Shown: piece by piece, positions 11,159 to 22,475 of the stretch
Numbering within the stretch: position 1 is the stretch's first letter
How the letters are laid out: each line of letters begins with the position of its first letter
Assembly: GCA_004835665.1 (NCBI GenBank)
Contig: RBKR01000002.1
Coordinates: forward strand, 868,001-932,000
DNA length: 64,000 bases
DNA from: Phoma sp. XZ068
Taxonomy: Eukaryota > Ascomycota > Dothideomycetes > Pleosporales > Didymellaceae
Direction of reading: 5' to 3'
Made by a program: the position numbers and the translations under genes
Notes under the pieces: model-generated
Told to the model about the DNA's origin: nothing
The model's database searches: none
The model's input: the letters and a program-made list of their open reading frames with translations, nothing else

Positions 11159-11817
11159 GGCGACCGGCTCCCACTGGTGCTATCTATCTAGGTCGACGAC
11201 GTAGGCGCTTGCGCAGAGTATGCGACAGTTGCTTGCGTCGTGGTGGCGGTCGACGGGAATGGCAGTCCAGGCAGGCAACGTCACTGCGGAGGCTGCAGGT
11301 ACGACAGAGTGCGCGCGCTGCGTGGAGCTTCAGCGCTTGTGTTTATTGACTACGGATATGGGATTTGCAGACGGCGGGTCCTGTGTGACGGGTGCGAGTG
11401 CTTTCACGATGGTGGTCGTGGGGTCTGGGGTGAGTGTACTGGTGTTCGTCCGCCCAACTGCTCAGAAGATCACTCCCTGCGAGCGGCCTTTAAAAGTTAG
11501 CGGGCTTGGCACTTACCCTGTGCCTCTTCACAAAGAGCTGCCACAACGCAATGAGTTTGTGTCTAGTCGATGCAAGGTTTGTATGTATGATAGTACTGTC
11601 GCATATTATTACACCTAATGGTAATGACGTATTAACACCTACAATGCAACGAGCGGAATGGTCCCTGCCACTTGAACGCCTTCGCTATGAACGCCGAACG
11701 CCTTTTACTCCCCTTGAATGTGCACTCGTCTCCTTCACTGCATCTCGCCCACTTTTTTACCCCAAGCGCTTCGGTGAGCTCTGGGCAGGCTGTGCAACGA
11801 CACCATCTCTGCGATCC
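11159..11817. other. Intergenic: TFIIA promoter and bZIP 3' flank
   Basis: Upstream of the TFIIA gene and downstream of the bZIP stop codon on the same strand. Overlapping plus-strand frames (11220-11618, 11240-11500, 11506-11961) have no recognisable domain and two run into coding exons of the bZIP gene. Nothing else is supported. Confidence 0.55.
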
Positions 11818-13888
11818 TCAGTACACAGGTATGAGGGCTTCTCTGAACGCCACATCGACATCCTTCCGCCGGAACCCCGGTGCTCGACCGAGACAAACGG
11901 CCTGCTTAATGACTTCTGTATCAAATGTGAGCCATCAGCTTATTCATACCCACACGGCTGAACTTACTTTCAATGAGCTTTTGGACGTCCACCCACGCAA
12001 CCTTCTTCGTCTTTTGCCTTACTACTGGGAGCTGCTCACTTTCTCCCATTCGGTTCAAACCAAACGTGCTGTATCCATTGTGCCCCGAAAACCCCATATC
12101 AAAACCAGGTGCAAGGTCTAGGCCCAAAGTTTGATCGAAGGACAGGTCTAGCAAACTTTGCTTCGATGGAGCTGGTAGGTAATTCGGTGTCAGCGCATTA
12201 CTGAATGACATGTCGAGGCCATACGAAGGTTCGAAGGCATTGAAATTGTGTGGTATGGGCGGCGTGGTAGTGTCTGAAGTACTGGCTGTTGATCCACGAC
12301 TTAGGCTTGGGCTTTCGGTCTCATTGTCTGAAAATGCAGCACCGTCATCCTCGATCAGGCACTCTGCGAAAGAGCTTTTCGGATCAATCCTGCAATGGAA
12401 CCGCTCCTCAAGGTAGCCTTGTACATCGTATGCATCAAACCACTCGCCCTCAAATCCTTCGAGGTCTATGCCTTCGAGGTCTTGGAATTGACCGTCGGCC
12501 ACGCTCTGTAGTCTGATCATACGTCTATCCAACGGCCCGATCTGTCGTACTGTCCAGGTATTCTTCATTAGTATAGGTTTTCCCTGAGCGTCACGTCGTT
12601 GGTAATGGGTTCCGGCCCCGCCAAGGTGAAGAAAGGGCGTGGCATACCAGTCCAGGTCCTCGTTGACACCACGAGCAAGAATCGTCTTGAATCGAGTGCG
12701 GAGCTCCTCCAGGGTGAGGTAAGGCAATGACAGCTTGAAGATGTAGTTCAGAACTGCGGGATTTATATCAGCGTTGCTAAGTAACAGGAACCCGGACTCC
12801 AACGTCGCTCGCATAAGCCGTCGAGCAAACGTGACTTCGTCGTAGGAATATGTATACCCCGGCGATAGCGTTTTTGTAGTCAATGACATACCCAGAGGAT
12901 ACGGCGCTTTGTCGGATGAGTGGCGTGGTGTCAGAGGAAGCTCCGCGCCCAGAGCGGGATGATTGACTGGAAAGATATACGGAGGTACGAAAGGCGACTG
13001 CTCTCGACTGGGGAGGTCCACGAGGCCAAAGGGAAGTGGCTGCAACAGCTGTTGCGGTTGCTGGGAATGATCGTCTGTCGTACGTGACTGGTACGATATG
13101 CTCAATGACTTTGACTGGTCCAATACTTCACCCACAGTGAATTGATAACGACGAACCGCGTTAGGCTGGCCATTTGGCTCCGGCAGCGCATATGAGGAGC
13201 TTGAAATGTGTGTAAGATAACTTTCAGGCTGTGGAACGACCGCTTCCGACTCTATTTGCTCGACAGCTTGGGTTGTAGCTGTTGGAGGTATACTTGTCTG
13301 TAATGGTTGGGCTTGTGCCAATGTTATTGGTGCAGCAACGTTTCGTGTCTTCTGCAGCGGTATGGCATCGCCGAATTCTTCCTCGTCGCTATCCAACGCT
13401 CGTTCGTTGGCTGACTTTACACAGTTGGCGAAAGTTTCAGTCATCTGCTTGACCTCTCTTGCCAGTCCAGGATTCAGTTGCAACACTCCATATTGTGCGA
13501 TTGAGTCATTAAAGCGCAAAAACGTTTTGTTCATCTCATCGATGATAGCGTGTAGTTGAGCGCTCTGCTCCTTGAGTGAAGATATTGTTGTTTCTTTGCG
13601 CTGCCGGTATGCGCGTTGTGCAAGACGGATCTGCGTCCTTCGGCGCTAACGGTTGCATTAGCCTTGTGTATTTGGTCATCTCGTGGCTTTGAGGAAACCG
13701 CATGACACGATAAGGCGAGCAATTGACGCCAAGGGGTTAATACTTACGTCTGCAGCAGTAGCATCCTGGGTGTCGACTCGCGGTCGTCCTCGGGCCTTCT
13801 TGCCTCCGGACGTCACGGCTGCTTCGTCGGCATCTTCGCTTACACGAGACCGTTTGCGAGGACGCTCGGAGCCCTCGGGACCCTTCAT
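11818..13888 (-). CDS. bZIP transcription factor
   Basis: Exons 13748-13888, 11968-13645 and 11818-11915 encode 638 residues. The basic region and zipper span about residues 48-105: RRRTQIRLAQRAYRQRKE, then spaced hydrophobics in SSLKEQSAQLHAIIDEM. They are created by the first splice (gtaagt donor at 13747, phase 0). The N-terminus carries a basic nuclear-localisation-like run (RPRKRSRV). The last intron (11916-11967, gtaagt...acag) is needed: it replaces a weak tail by KVIKQAVCLGRAPGFRRKDV, a C-terminal block I associate with this group of fungal bZIP proteins. The middle is rich in Gln, Ser and Pro. The family is sure; target genes and orthology to a named regulator are not. A longer in-frame N-terminus exists upstream, but the ATG at 13888 is the best-placed start. 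Confidence 0.87.
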
Positions 13889-14747
13889 GCTGGTACCGTT
13901 TACCTGTTTCGATAAGGAAGACCTTTGCCAGTGGCGACAATCGTATAGCAAAGCAGCCGGTTGTCCAAGGCGGTTGAGCGGATCGTCCGGCAAGTTGCGC
14001 GATGATGACCCCCTATCCTTCAATAACCCTGGTGGTTTACAATAGTGGAGTGGTACGCCGTACGCCAGTTGCAAGCAGATTCAAGAGGGTCGTTGAAAAG
14101 GAAACAGAGACACGGGTGAACCGATGTGACGCAACGGTCAGGAATAAGCAAAGTGCCCGCTCGGCGACTGCGGTAACTGGACCAGGGTTTCGCAGGCGTG
14201 TTACACAGAAGCACAGTCCTCGTTGAGTAGGGCGGGTTAGTGTGAGATGGCTAGTAGTCCGAACAATGTCGACTTGGAAGTGGTTGCGAATGAGTTGTTG
14301 TAATAGTGGTCGTGCCGTTCAGGTGAGACTGGACGTTTGCATGCGAGAAAGGAACCATGAAAGGGCCGACACAGTCACGCAGCCAGGACGGCAGCATCTG
14401 ACAACATGACGGTCGTTTGCTTTGTTAATACCGGGGTTGAGAGGAGCTGGCTTCCAACGGCGGTCAAATTGCTACGGCCGAAATCGTGAGATACACCTAG
14501 TTGCAATAGTTTGCGAAGGTTGATGTTGAAATGATTACTATTCAAACGCAGCGAAAAGGCGCTAATCATGGAACAACTGACCGAGACCATCAACGCCGCC
14601 TCGGCTGGCGTCCGGTCACGTGGTATTCAGCTTTCTTGGCAGCAGCTTACGGAGCATCGCAACCACTTCTCAAAGAGGGCTCGTTTGAATTCGAAGTGAC
14701 AGCGTGGCCGAAACCTGCAAGTACAGGCGCACCTAAATTCTACAGGG
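13889..14747. other. Intergenic: bZIP promoter and lipase 3' flank
   Basis: About 860 bp between the start of the bZIP gene and the stop of the PAF-acetylhydrolase-like gene, both on the minus strand. Short open frames lack domains. I see no gene. Confidence 0.55.
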
Positions 14748-17022
14748 TCATGGATTTAACGTTTCGCCTGCTGCATAAGCACGCCCCTCGTCCTCCCTGT
14801 CGTTCGGAAGGGTAGCATTGTTCTCCTTTGCGCTCAACCCGCCATATGACTGTGGTTCGTCACTCTCATTGATACCGTCGCTTGCTGGTACTTGTCTGTG
14901 AGCAGCGCCTGTGCGGGATGGATTACTAGTCCTGTTGACTTTCGAACCATCTTCATCGTCGTGCAGCTCATGCATTGCTCGGTTGTCCTTCTCTGCACCC
15001 AGTTTCATGGCGTGATTAGAGTCAATCCTCTCCTCTCCTCTATCTTCCTCAACAACCCACTTTGCAAGCTCTTCTGCCGTAGGTTTGAAGTGCATCCAGA
15101 CTTCGTCACCAGTACTGTAGACTTTTCCCCCTTTATTGCTTCGTTTGAACCTCCTCTGCACGCCAGCAGTGAGCCGCGTGCGGAACTCGTGTGGTACCTT
15201 CAACCGTGCGGCTATCCACTGATCAGTCGGCCGGTGATCGTCAGGTACTTCTTCGAGCAACTCGGTCTCCAATAAGCCTTCGTCAGTCATAGAGCGGTTG
15301 ATCAAAGACTTGCCAGCACCAGCATCCGGTGCTACAAGGCGAAGGAATTCGAGCGATGCACTTATATTGAGGTCAATCGCTCTCTGTGGATGTACTGTAG
15401 CCTTCATGAGAAGATTGGTGATGCCTTTGTATAAAAGCGAGAAGTCGGACTGGGAGATGTGCACTGATCCTCTCACAGTGAGGAGATACGCAGGCGCACC
15501 ACTCTCTTTCGTCTCGTTCATTAACGACATGACAGCGTCAAAGTTCTGCTGCCAGTACATGAAGGCTTCGCTATTGATGCCCAACAGTGGCAGGTGGATT
15601 CGGTGCTCGGGGGCTTCAGCAGGGGGTTTGATGGGCGCGCTAGCATTTCGTCAGCACATGGGGAAGGCCTTCAGAGTGGAGAATTTACCCCCAAATATCG
15701 TAGATGATACCAGCGTGTACATTCTTAAAGCGATCGGTGTGTCGCAGAACTTCCACCACAGTAGCAGCACCGAAACTGTGGCCAGCCATGGTCATTTTAT
15801 CAATGTGGAATCTGTTCTTCCATTGCTGCCACTTGACGCCTTTCAGGCCTCTTGAAGATCCACCGACGAACCCTTCACTTCGCAGGTTCTGACGGGCAAC
15901 TTCCTCGCCGTCTCCTGCACAAATCTTCTTGAGGACATTGTAAGCCTCCTCAAGTTCACATAAGCGCAGTTCGATTTGAGCGTTTCGTAAATCTTGGTCG
16001 ACGCCTTGCTCGTTGTTGGGTGCCGTGTCCATTCGATTGCCTTTGGGGAATATATAGTCCTATGATCCATTAGTGTTAGAGTCGATGCTACCACCTGCTG
16101 GTTGGGTACAAACAATATTGTGGTGCCCATTCTCTAGCTCCTCTTTCGTATGATCTACATCCTTCCACCTCCTGCACTCTTCCTCGCATGATTCGTCTCC
16201 TCCACAATCCGCGTTGCTTGCTTTCGCCCCTCCATGGTAGTATTTGCTCTTGGTTTGCTGCTTCCTGTGATTGACAAACGTCCTTGGCCCTGATCCATCG
16301 CGGTGTTCGACTGCGCAGACAACAAAGCCATAGCTCGCAAACTCAGAGCACAGGCTAGAGTATGCTGTCCGTGTACCACCGAGGCCATGGCTGAACATCA
16401 GTAATGGAAAGACCGGCTCCCCATCGTGACCCTCAGGAGGCGGTCCTTCTTGGTTTTTAATCTTGTAGCCATTCTCTTTGGAATTCCCTGCCGGCGGCCA
16501 ATGTGTAGCTGGTGGGCTGTTGCGAAACCCTCGGAGCTTGGTGAGCATGGACGTTGCGCCCAGGAAACTGATCAATGTCCAGTCTGGAACGCCAGCAAAG
16601 TGCGCATATCCCCGTGCTGTCTGTATACGTGGTCGAGGTAGCCATGTCTCGCGGCTCCAATGCTTATGTCCTGCTGGGTCTTGCCCTTCGCCAGACCCGA
16701 ATGCGGCAGGGTAATACATTGTAAAAAGCACTGTCTCAAGCTGCAACAAATGTCGCCCATTACGCTTTATGTCTGATATGGTTCGAGGGTGCTCGACAGG
16801 CACTTCGATCTCCATATTTGCAATCGAATAGGGTCCAGATGTAGGAGGTAGCGTGCCCTGCGGGAATGGCAGACGGTCGCGAAATGACTTCGCAGGCCGT
16901 GACCGAGGCTTCTTCGCATTGGGAACCTGACCTGAAGACTCCCCACCGAAAGTGCTGCTACGGCGGTCATTGGGTGGCTTGTTTCCAGTGATGCGCGACG
17001 TTTTTCGCTCAAGAAAAGACAT
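14748..17022 (-). CDS. PAF-acetylhydrolase-like phospholipase A2 (alpha/beta hydrolase)
   Basis: Exons 16114-17022, 15689-16059 and 14748-15639 give 723 residues. The nucleophile elbow GHSFGAATV places the catalytic serine at residue 398. An oxyanion-loop motif SHGLGGTRTAYSS and AVEHRDGSG precede it, and DYIFPKGN after the first splice is characteristic of the PLA2G7/PAF-AH group (Pfam PAF-AH_p_II). These enzymes hydrolyse short or oxidised sn-2 acyl chains of phospholipids. No signal peptide or membrane segment is evident, suggesting a cytosolic enzyme. The last 120 residues are polar, low complexity and poorly conserved-looking. Intron 1 uses a gtttgt donor at 16113; an alternative gtgg donor nearby would shift the frame. 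The ATG at 17022 is the first in frame. Substrate is unknown. Confidence 0.85.
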
Positions 17023-17680
17023 TGTGAGCGTCGTTAGCCGGTGTATGATGCGGCTTATAAAGTATCCCTGGGTGCTTAAGAGAAACAACAAATGTAAATA
17101 CGCTCAATGCTCAGTAATTGTAAGGGAATTGCGGGTAAAGAGCGCAACCAAGCACGTCGCACTGTGCTTGTCACAGTGAAGTAAGATTTCTCCAGACATG
17201 ATTGTTGGCAATAAGGCAGGCAATACGAAAGGTACGGTGCGGGTCCTCCGGACACTTAATGTTTTGGCGTTGTTGTAGTTTGAGATTTAGCAGATTGTGA
17301 TGTCATACTATAACACTTGCTCCCCAATTCCTCAGCAGGGACCACTCGTTCGCAGCGCCAAAACTGGCGATTCAAAAGTCCGCAACATCCAATGGTATTT
17401 GAAGAATACGGTATTTGCCATTCGAAACTTCTAAACTGTTTCTATTGTTTTCCGTTGTTCAGCGAAATTCTAGCCGTCGCAATCCATCGAACTCAAGCTT
17501 GTACATCGGCGGTATCTACCACCATACCACCAACAAGTCTTGTAACGTCTTATGTCCGTGCGACGAGCATATGTTCCTCTAGCATCATGAACACGACCAG
17601 GCCTGGTCGCATTATTCACGTAGTGCTTTCCCAGCCAGCTAATGGGTATCAATGTGTTCCTTCTGATCATGCTCAAGTCC
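17023..17680. other. Intergenic: lipase promoter and SLX9 3' flank
   Basis: About 660 bp upstream of the lipase start and downstream of the SLX9 stop. It is locally A/T-rich around 17200-17480. No gene or clear motif was recognised. Confidence 0.55.
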
Positions 17681-18187
17681 TCACTTCTGAGCAAACTCGG
17701 GCTTGACCTCCATGGTATTCTGCACATGGCTCTTCAGCGCTGCCCACCTGTCCTGAACTCCAGATCCAGTGCTGGTTCCTGCCAGTTGCGCCAAATTCTT
17801 GTTGAAGCGTTCCATCTCTGTCTTTACCAGCTTCTCCTTCCGCTTTGTAGCTCCTGGCCTTGACTTTAGACTCTTGCGCTGAATTTTTGCCTGCCCAACT
17901 TCTCCCTCCCCATCTGCTCCTCCCTCATCGAGACCTGGCAGCGCATCGGCGAGCGATTCGAGATTTGCGACGAGTTTCTTGTTTGGTCGCCGTCGCTTCT
18001 GCGACTTTGCTGCTGACTTCTCAATCTTGCTGACGAAGGACGAGTGTTTAATCTTTTGCTTGTCCCTCTTCGAAGAACCGAAACCGCCCTCGACATCATC
18101 TGGCTTGGGAAGTGCAGCTGGCACAGGACGGGCTGCGCGCGCCGACTTTGCTCGCGCCGTTGTGCGCTTCTTTATCGGTGCCTTCAT
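17681..18187 (-). CDS. SLX9: Ribosome biogenesis protein SLX9
   Basis: A single exon encoding 168 residues, strongly basic. The N-terminus is Ala/Arg/Lys-rich; the conserved Slx9 features are KDKQKIKHSSFV-like sequence (here RDKQKIKHSSFVSKIEKSA), a basic run KSQKRRRPNKK, and a C-terminal block ending WAALKSHVQNTMEVKPEF. Slx9 is a nucleolar factor that joins pre-40S particles and aids ITS1 processing and 40S export. The length fits fungal members. It faces a divergent rhodopsin-like gene about 1.1 kb away. Identity rests on the C-terminal and HSSFV blocks and is good. Confidence 0.85.
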   Translation of the reverse strand: MKAPIKKRTTARAKSARAARPVPAALPKPDDVEGGFGSSKRDKQKIKHSSFVSKIEKSAAKSQKRRRPNKKLVANLESLADALPGLDEGGADGEGEVGQAKIQRKSLKSRPGATKRKEKLVKTEMERFNKNLAQLAGTSTGSGVQDRWAALKSHVQNTMEVKPEFAQK

Positions 18188-19296
18188 GTTTGTTTAGCTG
18201 CTGTGCTTTCGAATATTCTGGAATGGACGTACCATGCTTACGACGCTGACGATACAAACGTATCGTACGCAAGGTGACGACTTGTGCAGGAGAAATTCAA
18301 GTTGCTTATCGCTCCTATCTTAGCGCCTCCACACTACGGCGCCTCTCTCCCTAGCATCGTTACTTCCTTTCCACCTCACCCCCATATCATATCAGATGGG
18401 CTCGTTGGACTGAGGGCTACTCCCGACTTTGGTAATATGCGCATTTTCCATGCGCATCATGGCACTTCCCATTGGCTAGATTGTCGTAGAATGCAATCAT
18501 CATATGCCTAACAATCGATAACCCAGAATAGCATCCGCTCTACACACACGATTTGGCCAACACATCCCCGCCCCTTACTCGATGCCACAATGCCTAAAGT
18601 ATCGGGGTTTTCGCTATGCGCAGATTTTATGCTCGGAGTTATCGCTATGTTTATCGTTCACATACGTTTCTCGGTCTCGTTGGCCAGAAGAATGCTTACC
18701 GTACAGTATGGGAAGGCGCAGTACTCACTCTCTGGTTCCGCTTGGGACAGCTCATTATTCGTAATCGATAGTTGTGCGCCAGAGCCTTCTCGTTTTCTGA
18801 AACTCGCTCTTTCGTAGTCGTCGAGTCACATGCCGTGGTTTGCGGGCTCAATGCGTCGGCCCTGCATTCGTGGAACTGTGGCGCATGAATATCTCCCTGC
18901 ACTTCGGGTCGAGGGTTCAGCTCGACGCATTGCGCTGCATGCTTTATCTTCCCAATACGGTATTATCGTCCTATGATGCGTCGAACACCTCTGTCAGCTG
19001 CATTTTGGCTCTTGGTCCGTTCTATTTGGGGCCTCGAATCAACTCAGCCAGCTACGCTTATTGTCAACTGGATAAGGATTGTTTCCCCACAGCAATACAC
19101 ACCTGCAGAAATATACTACTCATCAAAGCGAGTATGTGTAGGGTTCTTTCTCACCATGGTTGGTTATAGCTAGGGCTATCTACACGCGTTGTGTGGCTTG
19201 CAACGTATGTTACTGCAATCTCCTCAGGCGAGTTCCTCTGTCTACAACTACTACCACAGAAATTATACATCTCAGAAAGCTCAAAGCGCTGGCCTT
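18188..19296. other. Long intergenic region between divergent genes
   Basis: A 1.1-kb region between SLX9 (minus) and the rhodopsin-like gene (plus). Frames such as 18840-19169 and 18973-19173 have no recognisable domain. It may also contain a 5' exon of the rhodopsin-like gene, but no convincing one was found. Confidence 0.5.
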
Positions 19297-20662
19297 ATGG
19301 ACCGCTTGGTCCTTGCCCTACTAATGATAGTCTGGCTGCTCTCGAGCATGCTGGTAAGCTGCCAATATCCCAAGTTACAGTTTGTCCACTTATGTTCTCG
19401 CTCATTTCAGATCCTGTGTATCATTGCTCGGCTTCTATACACCTTCAGACAACGATCATGTCGTCTATCGCCAGTAACGGACGATTTGCTGGTCGTGAGT
19501 GTGGGTATTCTCGCCCTTACCAGCATGTTCATCACGTATACCACTGCGACTGGCACAGAAACGCAGCGGAACGCGTTGAGTACAGCCGAAACAAATGATG
19601 CACAAGTCAAGGCGTACACATCTACGATCTTGTTTATCATCACTGTGAGCTTATCGAAGATGCCACTAGTTCTTTGGCTCAACCGGCTCGAGCTTTGCAA
19701 GCTGCACAGGGTGTTTACCATTGTAATGGGCTGCACAATACTTGCGTGGATGGTCTCCTCAGTAGCCACCGTCATCTTCCAGTGCCAGCTTCCTACGCCT
19801 TGGGACATCTGGATGGGACGATGTATAGCTTCGGTAAGTTGGACTCGCATAGCCTTACCGGAACATCAACTCATTGCTCTAGCAACCGCTCTGGACCACG
19901 ATAATCGCGATCGACATCACGTTCGATACGGCTTTGATCGTTCTGCCTGTAGCCGCAGTCATGAGTCTCGGTGTCCTACAGTCCAACGAAACATGGGCTG
20001 CTTTAATCTTCTCGTTTCGTACATTGTATGTGTTCGCGCTGTTATATCTTGGCAGCCACTGACAGGATAGCAGGCTGATAGTCTCATCTCTCGTACGCCT
20101 GGTATACTTACAACAGCCAATACCCCATGGCTACAGCCCTACTCTAGAGAGCCTACCCTATATCATCGCCACACAATTCCAGATGGCGATAGCTTCTGTG
20201 CTTTCCCACACACCAACAATCCCTCATCTTGCCACCCTCGTCGACTCTTTGTCGACCAAGACTCCAGTAAAACTCACCAAGCACTGGTCCGGCTCGAGCT
20301 CCTGCAGCAACCTAGCCAACGACTACTTTGCATCAGCATCAACAACCCTCATCATAGAACCACTGCCCGCTATACAGGCTGCCATGGCTACCCCCAAAAG
20401 CTCTCCATACAGCTCCGTAGCCTCCTTGGCCAATGCTTCAGGCGGAAATCTTACCCTTCCACCACCGCGACCACCACCACCATCTGAAATTGAACGACCT
20501 GATTTGAGTATGTTTATACGAAAGCCAATGGTGACGAGGCCACCTCAAGTGACTCTGTTGCGTAAGGATTGCGATCACACGCCAAGCGGTACGATCTTGA
20601 AACGAGACTATCATGTCGAAAAGGCGGTCAGGTTTTCTAAACACGTCAAGTTTGCTGTATAA
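19297..20662 (+). CDS. Fungal rhodopsin-like seven-transmembrane protein
   Basis: Exons 19297-19353, 19411-19833, 19883-20025 and 20074-20662 encode 403 residues. Hydrophobic segments with the spacing of the fungal rhodopsin-domain family (PF20684-like) are seen: RLVLALLMIVWLLSSML, ILCIIARLLYTF, the conserved FQCQLPTPWDIW before a membrane span, TTIIAIDITFDTALIVLPV, and SFRTLLIVSSLVRLVYL. The cytoplasmic tail is Pro/Ser-rich with a PPPRPPPPSE stretch. No Schiff-base lysine motif of true opsins was recognised, so light sensing should not be assumed. Intron 1 (57 nt) is a multiple of three and free of stops, so its retention would also give an open protein. The ATG at 19297 is chosen because it begins the first membrane span. 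Ligand and role are unknown. Confidence 0.8.
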
Positions 20663-21303
20663 CGGTGCGTAATGTATTGCCTAGAAATCTGTCGAGTATA
20701 ATAGGATTTGTAGTTTCATGACTAAGTACGAATGTGTTGCAAGGCTTGCTCTCAGGCACCAATTAATCATTGTTAGTTTATAGCCTTTTCCGGTATCTGC
20801 CTCCGCAGCTTGTGTTTTATTCTTCTCTGTGCTTTTTGTGTGCTCTTTCCACCACACTCCGTCTATCAATATATGTAGTGTAGTCACTAAGAAGAACACT
20901 GCATTGCATTCGGATCGATTAAGTGGAAGAATTCAATCATTTTGTGCCCAGAGTAAGAGTATCTGGGCAAAATTCCACGCTTCAGGCGCTCAATTGCTTA
21001 CTCCACTAAATCATGTCAAGAGGACAGTGCCACTGGTTGTTCCTGCTCCCCGCAGATAGGATGGAGTGAGCTAAAGTGGGGCAAGGTAGACGCGTCTAAC
21101 CCCCGCTTTCAACCTCCGGGCGACTATCAGCCGAACAAAATCATCGATCAATCGAAGGCGCATGGCGTAGTCAGCACGTATGAGTCCAAGGTATATCAGA
21201 TCAGAACTTTCCAGTCCCCTCAAGTGATATCAAGGTCATCCTCTTTTAATTCTCTACCAACGCCTTCAAGAGTCAAATTATAAACAGCGATCAGCATCTC
21301 AAA
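20663..21303. other. Intergenic: promoter of the xylitol/sorbitol dehydrogenase
   Basis: About 640 bp between two plus-strand genes. An A/T-rich AATTATAAAC lies at about 21277-21286, very close to the start codon. No gene is supported. Confidence 0.5.
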
Positions 21304-22450
21304 ATGAATAACCCGTCCATAGTCCTCTATGGTGCCAAATCCGCCAAACTTGAAGACAAAGATGTCCCTGAACTTATCGACCCTCATGATGTCCTCATCC
21401 GCATAGCCTATGTCGGCGTCTGCGGCAGCGATGTAACGTTTCCCCTCCCGACAACAGCGCAATTCACCATCTAACACCACATAGGTGCATTTCTGGAACC
21501 ACGGCGGAATAGGAAAAATGGTAAACCCAAGCACTGGCATCGTCATGGGCCACGAAGCCTCCGGGACCATCCACGCCGTCGGCTCCGCAGTCACGCAAGT
21601 CCAGGTTGGGGACCGCGTAGCCATCGAGCCGGGTGTCCCATGTAGACTTTGTACTGCTTGTAAGAGTGGAACGTATAATCTCTGTCGAAAAATGCGCTTC
21701 GCTGCGGCCCCAGGGCCGCCAGACACTCCAGGTACGCTGAGCAAGTTCTACCGCATTGCTGAGGATTTCGTGTACAAAATCCCTGGCGAGATTGGCCTGC
21801 AGGAAGCAGTTCTAGTAGAGCCGTTGAGCGTTGCTGTGCATGCGATGAAGCTGGCGGATGTGAGGCCGGGGGAGACTGTTGTGGTCTGCGGGACAGGATC
21901 GATTGGATTGCTCTCTGCTGCTGTTGCGCGGCAGTTTGGTGCCCATCGTATTATCCTAGTTGATATCCTTGAGAAGAAGCTGGAGTTTGCGAGAGGATAT
22001 CTGGGCGTTGAGACTTTCTGCGCGGATGTTAAAAACTCGCCCGAAGATGATGCAGAGAGGTTTCTGAAAGTGTTTGATTTGGCGGAGTTTGGTACTGATA
22101 CCGTGGGTGGTAAGGTCGATACTGTTATTGAGGCTTCGGGCGCGGCATCAAGTATCAACATGGGTATACATCTGCTAAGGCCTGGAGGCAAGTATGTCCA
22201 GACCGGTGTTGGAAAGGCGAAGATTGAGTTTCCTATTGTGGCAGTAAGCAACAAGGAGCTGATGTTCAGGGGTTGCTTCAGATATGGTGGTGGCGACTAT
22301 GATTTGGCTGTTCAGTTGATTACAAAGGGACTTGTGAAGGTGAAGCCGTTGATCAGTTCAGTGACACCATTTAAAGATTCTACGAAAGCTTGGGACAGGA
22401 CGGCAAGAGGGGAGGGTATCAAGAACTTGATCGAAGGTGTACAGGGTTGA
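21304..22450 (+). CDS. Zinc polyol dehydrogenase (xylitol/sorbitol dehydrogenase)
   Basis: Exons 21304-21432 and 21485-22450 encode 364 residues of the medium-chain dehydrogenase family. Catalytic zinc ligands are visible as Cys40 (VGVCGSD), His66 and Glu67 (MGHEASG). The structural zinc site has Cys96, Cys99, Cys102 and Cys110 (CRLCTACKSGTYNLC). The Rossmann motif GTGSIGLLSAAVA is followed by IILVDI, where the aspartate favours NAD+ over NADP+. These enzymes oxidise xylitol to D-xylulose or sorbitol to fructose in the cytosol; the two activities cannot be separated by sequence alone. The splice joins CGSD to VHFWNHGG, exactly as in homologues. Its stop codon lies only 25 bp from the stop of the convergent kinase gene. 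Confidence 0.92.
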
Positions 22451-22475
22451 GTCAAATTAAAATTACCTTTAGACC

